From contig CAJTOH010000010.1 of the NCBI GenBank assembly GCA_910577685.1, forward strand, positions 36,729-100,728: 64,000 nucleotides of DNA, in the 5' to 3' direction. Numbering within the stretch: position 1 is the stretch's first letter; every line of letters starts with the position of its first letter. Below the pieces are notes generated by a model. That model had not been told where the DNA came from and made no database searches. It saw only the letters and a program-made list of their open reading frames with translations. Source of the stretch: an uncultured Dorea sp. (GTDB lineage: Bacteria > Bacillota > Clostridia > Lachnospirales > Lachnospiraceae). Position numbers and translations under genes: made by a program. Positions 36,879 to 46,183 of this stretch are shown here, in pieces.

Positions 36879-38588
36879 ATGACTGCGAATGAAAAAAATA
36901 AATATAAGAATCTTACCATTGAAATCTGTGATACAAAAGTAAAAGATCCCTATATATTTGTAAGCTATTCCCGTTCAAATGAACTATATGTTAAAAAGGC
37001 TCTAAACGATCTGGTAGATGCTAACTTTCGTATCTGGTATGATACCGCCATCAGCGAGGAAGGCGAAAACAACTTCAAAAAAGTTTTATTAGATAAGATC
37101 ATTCATTGCGATGTCGTCCTAATGTTTATCTCTAAACAATCCATGAATTCTGACTGGTGCGGAAGAGAGATTCTCGAGGCATACAAACATGACAAAGAGT
37201 TAAGATGTTTTGCACTTATTGAAGATGACCATATAGAAGGCACAGAACATGAGGTAACAGATATTATTCCTCCAATGCTTTATTCATATATTTGTGAGAA
37301 CAATCAAATTGTGACCTATGAAATGAAAGAGGATGCCGAGGAAGACGATATAGAAAGCTGGCGGAAATCTATAGAGAGTCTAATCGCCATTTTACCCGAT
37401 TCTACAAGACAGGCTCTCGAATATGAAGACCATGCCAATACAATTGTAAAGGCATGTCACAATAATAAGAAATCTATTTCTTTGCCGCAAACCGTATCAA
37501 CAATCCGAGAGTATGTATTCAGAGATCGGGAAAATCTCGCTGAATTTGATTTTGGCGCGGTTAGCAGGATCGAGGACGGCGCTTTTGAAGGATGTAAAAG
37601 CCTGAAAGAAATCCGGCTGCCTAATACGATTCATTATTTTGGCGAATACATTTTTAAGGATTGCGAATCTTTAGACAATATTATATTTGGTTCAGAGATA
37701 TCCTTTCTTGGAGAAGGAATGTTTGACGGATGTATATCACTAAAAAGCGTCCGCCTTCCCGAGCCACTGGTTGATATTTCGACAGGATTGTTTAACGGGT
37801 GTTCCAGCCTAAAAAAAGTAATATTTCCGCAAAATTTAAAGACAATTGGAGAAAGCGCTTTTGAAAATTGTGCGAATCTTGAGTTTGAAAACGGAACAAT
37901 ATCCGATGAAATCAGAATAATAGATGATCAAGCATTTGCCAAATGTGATCACTTAAGCATTGTCAAATTGCCTCCAAAACTTATAAAGATTGGTAAAAGC
38001 GTATTTAAGGACTGTGACAGCCTAAAAGAAGTGGTGATCGGAAAGGATGTGTCTTACATAGGCGGAAGTCCCTTCAGAGGCTGTCAGAAATTGCAAAATA
38101 TAAGAGTAAATGAACGTAATAAATATTTTAGAACGACTGAAAGCGATGAAAAAACGGGAAATGTTCTATATAACAAAAACAGGTCTGACTTAATTTGTTA
38201 TCCGGCTGGAATTAACGAAAAATCCTACAAAATTCCCGATAGCGTGACTACTATTTGTGAATGGTCGTTTGCATATTCTCAGCTTGAGCATATCGAAATT
38301 TCAGACAGTGTCGATATAATAAGAGAAAATGCATTTTTTAAATGTAGGAATTTGAAAGAAATCAGATTGCCCGATGGAGTAACGGTTCTTGATGATATGG
38401 CTTTTCGCAAATGTGAAAAATTGCAAAACGTCTTTATTCCGTCCAGTGTCAGCAGGATTGGCTATGCCGTATTTTCTGGCTGTGAAAAAGTACGAGTTAT
38501 CTGCGATAATGAGGATTCTCTTGCATATAAGACATTCTCTCATCAAAGTTCCGTAGAATGTGTCTGTAAACCGAAAGAATTCGCATAA
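36879..38588 (+). CDS. TIR domain protein with BspA-type leucine-rich repeats
   Basis: A 569-residue protein without signal peptide. Residues about 24-150 are a TIR domain: YIFVSYSRSN, FRIWYDTAI and SMNSDWCGREILEAY, with Glu97 in the WCxxE position used by NAD-cleaving TIRs. A linker of about 50 residues follows. Residues about 200-560 form ten or more LRR_5 repeats of the IEDGAFEGCKSLKEIRLP type. BspA repeats are usually on surface proteins; here they are joined to a cytoplasmic effector domain, like a sensor-effector receptor. AAAAGGAGATAAGAC precedes the start. Confidence 0.9.
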   Translation: MTANEKNKYKNLTIEICDTKVKDPYIFVSYSRSNELYVKKALNDLVDANFRIWYDTAISEEGENNFKKVLLDKIIHCDVVLMFISKQSMNSDWCGREILEAYKHDKELRCFALIEDDHIEGTEHEVTDIIPPMLYSYICENNQIVTYEMKEDAEEDDIESWRKSIESLIAILPDSTRQALEYEDHANTIVKACHNNKKSISLPQTVSTIREYVFRDRENLAEFDFGAVSRIEDGAFEGCKSLKEIRLPNTIHYFGEYIFKDCESLDNIIFGSEISFLGEGMFDGCISLKSVRLPEPLVDISTGLFNGCSSLKKVIFPQNLKTIGESAFENCANLEFENGTISDEIRIIDDQAFAKCDHLSIVKLPPKLIKIGKSVFKDCDSLKEVVIGKDVSYIGGSPFRGCQKLQNIRVNERNKYFRTTESDEKTGNVLYNKNRSDLICYPAGINEKSYKIPDSVTTICEWSFAYSQLEHIEISDSVDIIRENAFFKCRNLKEIRLPDGVTVLDDMAFRKCEKLQNVFIPSSVSRIGYAVFSGCEKVRVICDNEDSLAYKTFSHQSSVECVCKPKEFA

Positions 38589-38637
38589 TAGAATAAACTT
38601 TACCTTCGTAAAAACCGGGAAAGGAGAACCAAAACTT

Positions 38638-39057
38638 ATGATAGATTTAAAAGACCGCAATAACTGCCCCTCACTAGAGGAGATCGGAACATATATCCAA
38701 AACCCTGTATTCCAAAAATTCTGTTCCGAGATCAAGGAAACCTACAAATGCAGTGAAAAAATCGAATATAGCTGCTGCAGTATGGAGCCGGGATGGAACG
38801 TAAAGTTTAAAAAATCCGGGAAATCTCTCTGCACCATATATCCCAGAGAATCTTACTTTACGGCCCTGGTGGTTGTGGGCAGGAAAGAAAAAGAATCCGT
38901 AGAAGAAATCCTGCCTGAATGTAACTTACGCCTACAGGAGATCTACGAAGAGACAAAAGAGGGCAACGGGCAAAGATGGCTTATGATTGACTTAGAAGAC
39001 AGGGATTCCATGTACCAAGACGTACTTCGCCTGATCAAAATCCGCAGCAAGGGCTAA
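38638..39057 (+). CDS. DUF3788 family protein
   Basis: A 140-residue soluble protein. YIQNPVFQKFCSEIKETY, EPGWNVKFKKSGKSLCTIYP and FTALVVVGRKE match the DUF3788 family of uncharacterised small proteins. I take the ATG at 38638 behind AAAGGAGAACC; the frame extends 26 codons upstream into the TIR-LRR gene. It lies 49 bp after that gene and might be part of the unit, but its base composition is closer to the right flank. Confidence 0.75.
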   Translation: MIDLKDRNNCPSLEEIGTYIQNPVFQKFCSEIKETYKCSEKIEYSCCSMEPGWNVKFKKSGKSLCTIYPRESYFTALVVVGRKEKESVEEILPECNLRLQEIYEETKEGNGQRWLMIDLEDRDSMYQDVLRLIKIRSKG

Positions 39058-39084
39058 ATCCGCTACAAATCTGTAAATAACCAA

Positions 39085-39112
39085 GGCGGGGCAGCCCAAG
39101 GACCACCCCGCC
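39085..39112 (+). terminator. Hairpin after the DUF3788 gene
   Basis: Arms GGCGGGG (39085-39091) and CCCCGCC (39106-39112), followed by TCCATTCTTC. A moderate terminator. Confidence 0.5.
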
Positions 39113-39140
39113 TCCATTCTTCACCTTGAATCTCCAATCC

Positions 39141-39282
39141 CGCCTTACCGGATATCAAACATGCTCCTTAACCGTATCTCTTCCGCCTTACCGGATATCA
39201 AACATGCTCCTTAACCGTATCTCTTCCGCCTTACCGGATATCAAACACGCTCCTTAACCGTATCCCTTCCGCCTTACCGGAG
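39141..39282 (-). repeat. 43-bp tandem duplication of the 3' end of the mannosidase gene
   Basis: CGCCTTACCGGA-type starts recur at 39141, 39184, 39227 and 39270, 43 bp apart. The repeat unit holds the last codons (IRLRSVFDIR and stop) of the gene ending at 39231. Extra copies lie beyond the stop. As 43 is not a multiple of three, added copies can only be neutral outside the frame. Confidence 0.92.
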
Positions 39283-41666
39283 ACGATCTTCACCCGCTTC
39301 TCATCTCCGTTCAGATCAAAATAATTATCCGACAGAATCAAGTCTTCTTCCCCGTTCAGGATCTCCACGCTCTTAGCGTAAGCCTTTGCCGACACGACGA
39401 TCTCATCGCCCTCCACGCGCCAAGAAAGCTCGGGGTCTTTATACCGGAAATATTTCGGATAGGAAAAAATTACCGACCCCTCCGAGACGGTTTCCCCGTC
39501 CTTTCGCATCTCGAAACTTACATACTCTGAAAATATATCAACCTCCGGCAAAAGAACCTTGTCAAGCCACACGCTGGTAAGCGCAGGAACCTTCACTTCC
39601 TGCAGGCCTCCGTCCCTGACAATCTTCGCCTCCGCGTCACGGACAGCCCATGAAACCTGAACGCTCTGTTCCTTCATCGTCTCGTTCGCCACATTTAACC
39701 TTATAGACTTCTCAAACACAAAATGCTCCCTGTTCATGTCCGCCTCTCTGGTCATCATCCCTTCTTCCTGACAGGAAACCAGAAGAGGCGCAAAGAAACG
39801 TTTCTGGGCATAGTGCAGAGCCTTCCATCTTCCGCAGTAATCAATGGACGACCAGGAAATGACCGGCCAGCAGTCGTTGAGCTGCCACACAATCGCCCCC
39901 ATACAGCGCCCCCGGTTCCTCCGGAAATGCTCCACGGCATAGCGGACAGCATCCGCCTGCAAAAGCTGGGACGCATAAATCAGGATATCAAAATCTGTTG
40001 GATACAGATAGGTCTGCTGGAGATAATTCATGATCTTCCCATTTGCGCCGTAGTTCCGCTGGTGCTTTTCCATCACGTACGAGAAAATATTCATATCCTT
40101 AGGGTCGTCGGTGAACGTCTCAATGGTCTTTCTGCTTGGAAAAGACTGGAACCCGAACTCGGACGCATAGCGGAAGAAGTACTTCCTGTACTCGGAAAAC
40201 GGCTTATTCCCATGCCACACCGCCCAGTAATGCACGTCCCCCCGGTCCGGACTATTGGGTTCGTCAAACGCGCCGCCGGACGACGGGCTTGCCGGCCAGT
40301 AAAAGGTCTGGGGATCATATTCCGCCAGCACCTCCGGGATTAACTGCTCATACATGATTATATAATCCCGAACCTCCGTCTTCTTCGTGACCCAATGATG
40401 CCCTTCCTCCACAAACATCTCCATCTCGTTATTGCCGCACCACAGCCCCAGAGACGCATGGTGGCGGAGACGTTTGATATTGTCAATGAATTCCTGACGG
40501 ATATTAGCCTTGAATTCCGGCGTCAGTTCATACACGGCGCAGGCAAACATAAAGTCCTGCCAGACGATCAGTCCCAGTTCGTCGCAGATATCATAGAACC
40601 AGTCCTCCGGATAATAACCGCCTCCCCACACACGGACGGCGTTATAATTCGCCGCCACGCACTGCGTAAGGAGTTTTCGGGTAGTTTCCGGCGTGACCCT
40701 GCCAAGCAGGTGATCCTCCGGGATATAATCCGCACCCATGGCAAATATGGCGACGCCGTTTACCTCATGGGCAAAGCTCTCTCCCCACTCGTCTTTTTCT
40801 ATCCGCATGGTCATCGTCCGAAGCCCGATCCTCCGCTCCCATACGTCCGCAATCTCCCCGTCTTCATAGAGCGTGACCTCCACGGTATATAGAGGCTGGC
40901 CGCCGTAACCGTTCGGCCACCAGAGCTTTGGATTCTCAATCAATATCTCCTTCGGAGAATTTCGATACATCCGAAGCGGCCCGTCAGGCTCTTTGATTAC
41001 CACCCCATATGAAACTTTCCCCTCCGAAAACTGCTCCGCCGCAACCTCCAAGCGCAGGACGACCTTTCCGTCCCCATGCTCCTGCCTGATATACACGCTG
41101 TCAAGCCTTGACTTCTTCACCCCGATGAGGAATACCGGCCGGAAGATCCCGGCATCCGGAAGATGCGCTCCCCAGTCCCACCCAAACATACAGTGGGCCT
41201 TGCGTATATGGACAAAGCCATCCTGCGCGTCCTCCGAGCCAAGGGTCCGGCATTTGGCGAACTCTTCCCTGATGAACCGAAGCGGCGAATGTAATACCAC
41301 CCGCAGTATATTGCCCTTTTCCCTGAGAGCATCCGTCACGTCAAACTCCCAGATACGGTGCATATTATCCGCCTTTCCAATCCACTCCTGATTAATATAA
41401 AAATCCGCGATCGTGTCCACCCCGTCAAAACGGAGCAGAATCCTGTCTTGGGCAAACAGTTCCTCATCCGGGTCAAAGCTCACCTCATATTCGTAGTCGT
41501 CTTCCATCAGAGGAAGGGCGCGGATTTCGTTGTCCTTCCAAAACGGATCTTCCATGCTGCCGTTTCGCAGCAAGTCCGTATAGACCGTCCCCGGAACGAC
41601 GGCCGGCTGATCGGCCTCTCCCTGACGCCTAAGCCGCCAGTTTTTGTCTAAAATCTGCTTTATCAT
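39231..41666 (-). CDS. Beta-mannosidase, glycoside hydrolase family 2
   Basis: An 811-residue protein with the GH2 order: jelly-roll domain (residues 1-185, with HCMFGWDWGAHLPDAG), Ig-like domain, TIM barrel (about 290-600) and C-terminal beta domains. The acid/base is the Glu in LWCGNNEMEMF and the nucleophile the Glu in ASEFGFQSFPS. VWGGGYYPEDWFYDICDELG is typical of beta-mannosidases. It would release mannose from the non-reducing end of beta-mannosides in the cytoplasm, as there is no signal peptide. Its start overlaps the lyxose isomerase stop. It is the last gene of the operon. Confidence 0.92.
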   Translation of the reverse strand: MIKQILDKNWRLRRQGEADQPAVVPGTVYTDLLRNGSMEDPFWKDNEIRALPLMEDDYEYEVSFDPDEELFAQDRILLRFDGVDTIADFYINQEWIGKADNMHRIWEFDVTDALREKGNILRVVLHSPLRFIREEFAKCRTLGSEDAQDGFVHIRKAHCMFGWDWGAHLPDAGIFRPVFLIGVKKSRLDSVYIRQEHGDGKVVLRLEVAAEQFSEGKVSYGVVIKEPDGPLRMYRNSPKEILIENPKLWWPNGYGGQPLYTVEVTLYEDGEIADVWERRIGLRTMTMRIEKDEWGESFAHEVNGVAIFAMGADYIPEDHLLGRVTPETTRKLLTQCVAANYNAVRVWGGGYYPEDWFYDICDELGLIVWQDFMFACAVYELTPEFKANIRQEFIDNIKRLRHHASLGLWCGNNEMEMFVEEGHHWVTKKTEVRDYIIMYEQLIPEVLAEYDPQTFYWPASPSSGGAFDEPNSPDRGDVHYWAVWHGNKPFSEYRKYFFRYASEFGFQSFPSRKTIETFTDDPKDMNIFSYVMEKHQRNYGANGKIMNYLQQTYLYPTDFDILIYASQLLQADAVRYAVEHFRRNRGRCMGAIVWQLNDCWPVISWSSIDYCGRWKALHYAQKRFFAPLLVSCQEEGMMTREADMNREHFVFEKSIRLNVANETMKEQSVQVSWAVRDAEAKIVRDGGLQEVKVPALTSVWLDKVLLPEVDIFSEYVSFEMRKDGETVSEGSVIFSYPKYFRYKDPELSWRVEGDEIVVSAKAYAKSVEILNGEEDLILSDNYFDLNGDEKRVKIVSGKAEGIRLRSVFDIR

Positions 41667-42346
41667 ATTGCCTCCGACGGATACTCGTTACACAATAACC
41701 GATACGGCTCCTCATCCTCCTCAATCTTGGGGAAACGCCCGATCGGCTCGTAGAACCGGTTGTCATGTTCATCGTCATTGCACATGGACACTTCCCCGAG
41801 AAGCACGTCTCCGCTCCCCTCTTCCACATGAAAATCATGATACATATACGGGTAAATCGTAATGCTCTCCCCCGGCGTCAGCCGTACCTTTGAACCTGCA
41901 GGCACAGTGAATTTGCGGCCGTCGCAGTGAACGGTAACGTCCGTATCGGCAAACTCGCCGTCCTTGGTGGAATTATAGACCGTAATCAGCACATTCCCGC
42001 CGCCCCTGTTGATAATGTCCTCCATCTTTTTCCAGTGGAAATGCATGGGCGCCATCTGCCCCTCTTTTACGAGAAGCAGCTTCTCCGCATACGTCTTCGT
42101 ATACTGATCCATTTTCAGGTTCCCGTTACGGATTGTAATCAGCGAAAAACCGATCTCGTCAAATCTTCCAAGCCCATAATCTGTGATATCCCATCCAAGC
42201 ATATTATCCCGTATCTCATCATATTCCGCCCCTTTTGTCTTCCACTCGTCGGCAGACCACTTGCAAAACGGCGGGATCTCGAATCCATGCGCCCGTATCA
42301 TCTCTTCCATATGCCTGATCTCCGCATTTATTTTTGAACGTTTCAT
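41663..42346 (-). CDS. D-lyxose/D-mannose isomerase (cupin type)
   Basis: A 227-residue cupin protein with metal ligands in QMAPMHFHWKKMEDIINRGG and in YPYMYHDFHVEEG. This matches D-lyxose ketol-isomerases, which also convert D-mannose to D-fructose. In this operon the natural role is probably the step after mannose release. AAGGAGACAGGA precedes the start. Confidence 0.9.
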   Translation of the reverse strand: MKRSKINAEIRHMEEMIRAHGFEIPPFCKWSADEWKTKGAEYDEIRDNMLGWDITDYGLGRFDEIGFSLITIRNGNLKMDQYTKTYAEKLLLVKEGQMAPMHFHWKKMEDIINRGGGNVLITVYNSTKDGEFADTDVTVHCDGRKFTVPAGSKVRLTPGESITIYPYMYHDFHVEEGSGDVLLGEVSMCNDDEHDNRFYEPIGRFPKIEEDEEPYRLLCNEYPSEAI

Positions 42347-42365
42347 TCCTGTCTCCTTCCTTAAT

Positions 42366-43421
42366 TCACCTCGTCAAACTCATTTCTTCCGCCTTGCGCC
42401 TCACCGCGTCAAGTTCTCCGCCAGATAGAAACGTAAGCACAATCTTCTTGCGCTCCGCTGCTAACGGCTCCATCTCATGCAGGCTGTTCTCTTCTATATG
42501 GTACGGCTTGCCGTAAACGCTGGAATTCGCCGGCTCAAGCCCCATGACATAATCGCCGGACGCAATCGACTTCCACTGCATGAAGTACGGCAGTTCCTTC
42601 ATATTATAATCTACTTTAAGACCGATCCCCAGTTTCCGGTTGATCACCGCGGCAAACGTATTCCCTTCCTCGTCTGCCGCCATCTCATGGAGGAAAACCT
42701 CCTCCGGCTCATTGTCCTTCGGCGCCTCCATCCGGTTCCAGCGGGCCGCGTTGGCTGCCGCCGCCGCATCTCTGGGCGTTACCTTCCTTGTGGGAATCAA
42801 TATCTCAGAATCTTCACACAGAAGCGGATATCCCACATTTATATGGTACAGCAGCATCATCGGCTCCCTGCGGAAACCTTCGTTCGTAATCTCATCCTCT
42901 ATACGGATACGATTCTCCCCATAGCATGTGGTAATCGTCCTGCGAAGGGTCAGGTTCTCCCCGAAAAGCTCCGCTTCCCTCATCGTCCCCGACACCGTCA
43001 TCAAATAATCGACTCCTACCCACCGCGCGTCTGCGCTTACGTGTTCCGCAGGAGTCGTGCGGATCCGCCCATGCATAGGGAAATCCTTGCCGTCTACCTT
43101 ACAGGGCGCGCAGATATTTTCAAGCCCGCAGGTAAATAACATTCCGCCCATGATGCTGCGCTGCGCCTCCGCCCCGTTGGTATCAAAATGATTCCGCCCC
43201 ATAAGGCCCGGTTTCGCAAGGAAGCTGACGTTATGCCCGCAAAACGACACATCCGTAAGATCCAGACATTTGTCAGCCGTCACACTGAATTTCAGAGATC
43301 CGTTCTTTATCTCAAAGGCCCGCATCCCCCTTGCCCGTCCTTCCTCAAAAGTAACCGGACGGACATAGGCAAGCTGCTGCATGCTTCCCACCAGACGGAG
43401 CAATTCTTTCTTATCTGCCAT
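42366..43421 (-). CDS. Aldose-1-epimerase family protein (DUF4432)
   Basis: About 351 residues. GLENICAPCKVDGKDFPMHGRIRTTPAEH holds the conserved histidine region, and the galactose-mutarotase-like beta fold is suggested by EPMMLLYHINVGYPLLCEDSE. DUF4432 members lie in sugar operons and probably act on sugar anomers. I take the ATG at 43421 behind GGGAGGATCGCCT; the open frame starts 5 codons earlier. Confidence 0.85.
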   Translation of the reverse strand: MADKKELLRLVGSMQQLAYVRPVTFEEGRARGMRAFEIKNGSLKFSVTADKCLDLTDVSFCGHNVSFLAKPGLMGRNHFDTNGAEAQRSIMGGMLFTCGLENICAPCKVDGKDFPMHGRIRTTPAEHVSADARWVGVDYLMTVSGTMREAELFGENLTLRRTITTCYGENRIRIEDEITNEGFRREPMMLLYHINVGYPLLCEDSEILIPTRKVTPRDAAAAANAARWNRMEAPKDNEPEEVFLHEMAADEEGNTFAAVINRKLGIGLKVDYNMKELPYFMQWKSIASGDYVMGLEPANSSVYGKPYHIEENSLHEMEPLAAERKKIVLTFLSGGELDAVRRKAEEMSLTR

Positions 43422-43491
43422 AGGCGATCCTCCCAATCTTATATTTCAACTAACTTCATTCCAAATAACCTCCGAAAAATCCGGATTCACA

Positions 43492-43600
43492 TTCCCGGCC
43501 GGTCTTTACGCAAATTCCGCGCCGGATTCACACTCCCGATTGACTTTCCCGGCCGGTCTTTACGCAAATTCCGCGCCGGATTCGCACTCCCGATTGACTT
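43492..43600 (-). repeat. 54-bp tandem duplication at the 3' end of the transglutaminase gene
   Basis: TTCCCGGCCGGTCTTTACGC begins at 43492 and again at 43546, and the following bases are nearly identical. The unit includes the last codons and stop of the gene ending at 43560. The same kind of 3'-end duplication occurs in the mannosidase gene of this operon. Confidence 0.9.
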
Positions 43601-46148
43601 TCAGCAAGTCCACGGCCAGCTTTACGCTCCCGACACGATAGCCGCTGCATGCAAAGATCCCCTTAAGCCCGGGATTCAAAAGAATCATCAGCGGCAGTTT
43701 TTCCGGATCCACATACATCCTTCTCGCAAGGGGTTCCACGATATCGTCAAACGCCCCATAGACAACTTTTCCCTCCGGAAACGCCTCCACGACCTTCTCC
43801 CACGCCGCCGTCTTACGGATTTTGCCGTCCCTCAGAACGAAAAACATCCCGGCATCCACCTTCCGCAAGGTTTCCTCAAGAGCCAGCATCTCATTCAGCA
43901 CATGCTCCGTCGGCTCCTCGCCCGGCTCAAGAAACAAAAGGATCTGTACGCCGTTCCCCATAAGGTCAAAAGCAGATTTTACGACGCCGTCCTCCGTAAT
44001 GTCAAAGTCTTCCAAAAGATTGGACACCAGCATTTCCTTCGGGTCTCCCGCACGCAAATACAGCTCCTCTTCCAAGGACTGCCCCGGTTCCAGATAAATC
44101 TTACGCTCCGCCGCAAGCTGATTGCCGCTTGGCAGCCGGTTTGAAGTCAAGATCCTGTATAACCCCGGCTGAAGTGAAAGCAAAAGCCCCTTCTCTTCGA
44201 ACTGAGCCTCCGGGCAATCCAATGTCACAAAGCGTCCCCCGCGGTACTGCCCGACCGTAAAGTTCTGATAATAGTTCCACTCGTCTCCCTCGCGGCTCTT
44301 CAAAATAAGCTCGGCCGTTCCCTGCCTGGGCCGTCCTTCCTCCGCCCCTGAAATCCTTACGAACCTGCCTCCTTGGTAAACCTCGACCTCCTTCGTCGTC
44401 TGCTCAAGCCTTGCAGGGACGCCCAAAGTCCGGCAGATCGCCGCACACAGTATCTTCCTGCTCATCGGAGAGCCGAATCTGCGCTTCAAGGTATTCACCG
44501 GAGTGGAAAGCAGGCCTCTGTAGTCATACTGCTCGTCATATGTAATCTGCCCGTTGACAAATTCCCAGATCCGCTCCGGTTCCCTCCTGAACCGTTCTAG
44601 CTCTCCATCTCCAAGGCTGCCCTCCAGAATATTCAAAAGCTCCTTCCTGTAACAGGTCAGCTCTTCAAAATAAATCCGCGGGCAGAGGATATAACGGGTA
44701 TAAATATCCGTTTCTCCCCTCTCCTCCCATTCAGCACGGCAGCTCGACGCCTCCTCAAGATGCTGTTCCAGCAAGTCCGCCGTAACGTCCTTATAATCCT
44801 TTTTGCTAAGGCTGTCAAGCATCCCCTTCCTGTCAGGATTGCCGTCCCTGTCCAAAAATGTATACACCTGCTCGAAATTTCCTGCCGCAAGCCGCAGAAT
44901 CTCCCTCGCTTCCGGATATTTCGATGCAAGATCTTCCTTGAAAAATCCCTCGATCCGCTTCTCCCGCAATTCAGCCGACGCCTGAACCCGCCTCCGGTTC
45001 TCTTCCCTCTGGGCCTTCGTCACATGCGCCGTTGTAACCGCCGCCTCCTTCGGGGCGTTCAGATCCATATGTTTCCACTTTTCCGTCCTTTGCTGTCCCG
45101 GCTCCTTCTCAAGCGTAAGAAGCGCCTCGCAGACTTCCGCCGTATTCACAAGAGACTCTCCGATCCTGCCGTCCTTAGACGCCCAGAGATGGATCGCGCC
45201 TTTGCCCAGACACAGAGAAACCTCTCCGGCATCATCCGCCGAAAGGGTTGCGATGTCTGCGAATTCACCGCTGTTCATTACCTCGGCAGTGACCTTGGCG
45301 TTTACGGCGGGAGAGCCGTCCGCCTCCTTAACCTTCACCCGGAACTCTCCTGTCTCCGTATAGCCGGAGGTGACATTCTGATAGTATACGCACCCGTCCC
45401 GCCAAAAATACTGAGACGCCTCGCCGCCATTATAATCAGAAAAAACTCTGGCATGGACAAGCAGGGTTCTCGATGAAGCATTAACGAACCACCCCCTGTC
45501 AAGCACCTCCTCCGGCTCGCAGGCTCCAAGGAAATGCCATTTGCCGTCTGCGTAGACCTCCACCCACGCATGGTTATCGTCGCAGTGCGCCCACCTCGGC
45601 GTATATACCTGCCTTGCCGGGATTCCGACGCTGCGGAACGCCGTAACGGCAAAAGTCGACTCTTCCCCGCACCGTCCTTTTCCCGCGCGGTACATTGTCA
45701 GCGGTGAAACCGTCCGGTCATCCGAAGTCTCATAGGAGGCGTTCTCCGCGCACCAGTAATTGATTTCCAGAACAGCCTCCGCCGCCGTCTTCCCCTGAAT
45801 CCTGTCAATCAGCCGGTCATAGAAGAAACGGCGGCAGTCCTCGATATTCTCGGTATTAATCCGGTAATACAGGACATGGTTCAGGAAGATCTCTTCCGAA
45901 AGTTCCCCGCACCATTCCATCGTCTCGTAAATCATAATCCCATGCCGGACGAACCCTAAAAACAACTCGAACTCATATTCGCCGGCATCCCGAATCGGCA
46001 TCGTGCCGTAGAAAAATTTCATCAAGACCTGCTCGTTTGGCGTACATCCCTTTAGCTTCTCATCTATCTCTTCCTTTAATTGCCCCAATATCTCCGTCCG
46101 GCCGTCATAATGCTCCTGAGCGTATTCTCTTAATTTTTCTGAAAACAT
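43560..46148 (-). CDS. Transglutaminase-like protein with additional C-terminal domains
   Basis: An 862-residue protein. The transglutaminase core (residues about 120-230) has AGKGRCGEEST with the catalytic Cys, then CDDNHAWVEVYADGKWHFLG with His and Asp/Glu. A carboxypeptidase-like beta domain follows (VKVKEADGSPAVNAKVTAEV). The C-terminal part (VDAGMFFVLRDGK, LPLMILLNPGLKGIFACSG) looks thioredoxin-like. There is no signal peptide. Such proteins are found in gut sugar operons, where they may cleave or process glycopeptides; the activity is not known. Confidence 0.82.
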   Translation of the reverse strand: MFSEKLREYAQEHYDGRTEILGQLKEEIDEKLKGCTPNEQVLMKFFYGTMPIRDAGEYEFELFLGFVRHGIMIYETMEWCGELSEEIFLNHVLYYRINTENIEDCRRFFYDRLIDRIQGKTAAEAVLEINYWCAENASYETSDDRTVSPLTMYRAGKGRCGEESTFAVTAFRSVGIPARQVYTPRWAHCDDNHAWVEVYADGKWHFLGACEPEEVLDRGWFVNASSRTLLVHARVFSDYNGGEASQYFWRDGCVYYQNVTSGYTETGEFRVKVKEADGSPAVNAKVTAEVMNSGEFADIATLSADDAGEVSLCLGKGAIHLWASKDGRIGESLVNTAEVCEALLTLEKEPGQQRTEKWKHMDLNAPKEAAVTTAHVTKAQREENRRRVQASAELREKRIEGFFKEDLASKYPEAREILRLAAGNFEQVYTFLDRDGNPDRKGMLDSLSKKDYKDVTADLLEQHLEEASSCRAEWEERGETDIYTRYILCPRIYFEELTCYRKELLNILEGSLGDGELERFRREPERIWEFVNGQITYDEQYDYRGLLSTPVNTLKRRFGSPMSRKILCAAICRTLGVPARLEQTTKEVEVYQGGRFVRISGAEEGRPRQGTAELILKSREGDEWNYYQNFTVGQYRGGRFVTLDCPEAQFEEKGLLLSLQPGLYRILTSNRLPSGNQLAAERKIYLEPGQSLEEELYLRAGDPKEMLVSNLLEDFDITEDGVVKSAFDLMGNGVQILLFLEPGEEPTEHVLNEMLALEETLRKVDAGMFFVLRDGKIRKTAAWEKVVEAFPEGKVVYGAFDDIVEPLARRMYVDPEKLPLMILLNPGLKGIFACSGYRVGSVKLAVDLLKVNRECESGAEFA

Positions 46149-46183
46149 TCCAATTCCCCCGTTCGTTTTTCTTTCGCCTGTAG

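Noticed and set aside
39061..39140. tRNA or small RNA near the DUF3788 gene
   Set aside because: The only structure is a short GC hairpin that suits a terminator; no cloverleaf can be drawn.
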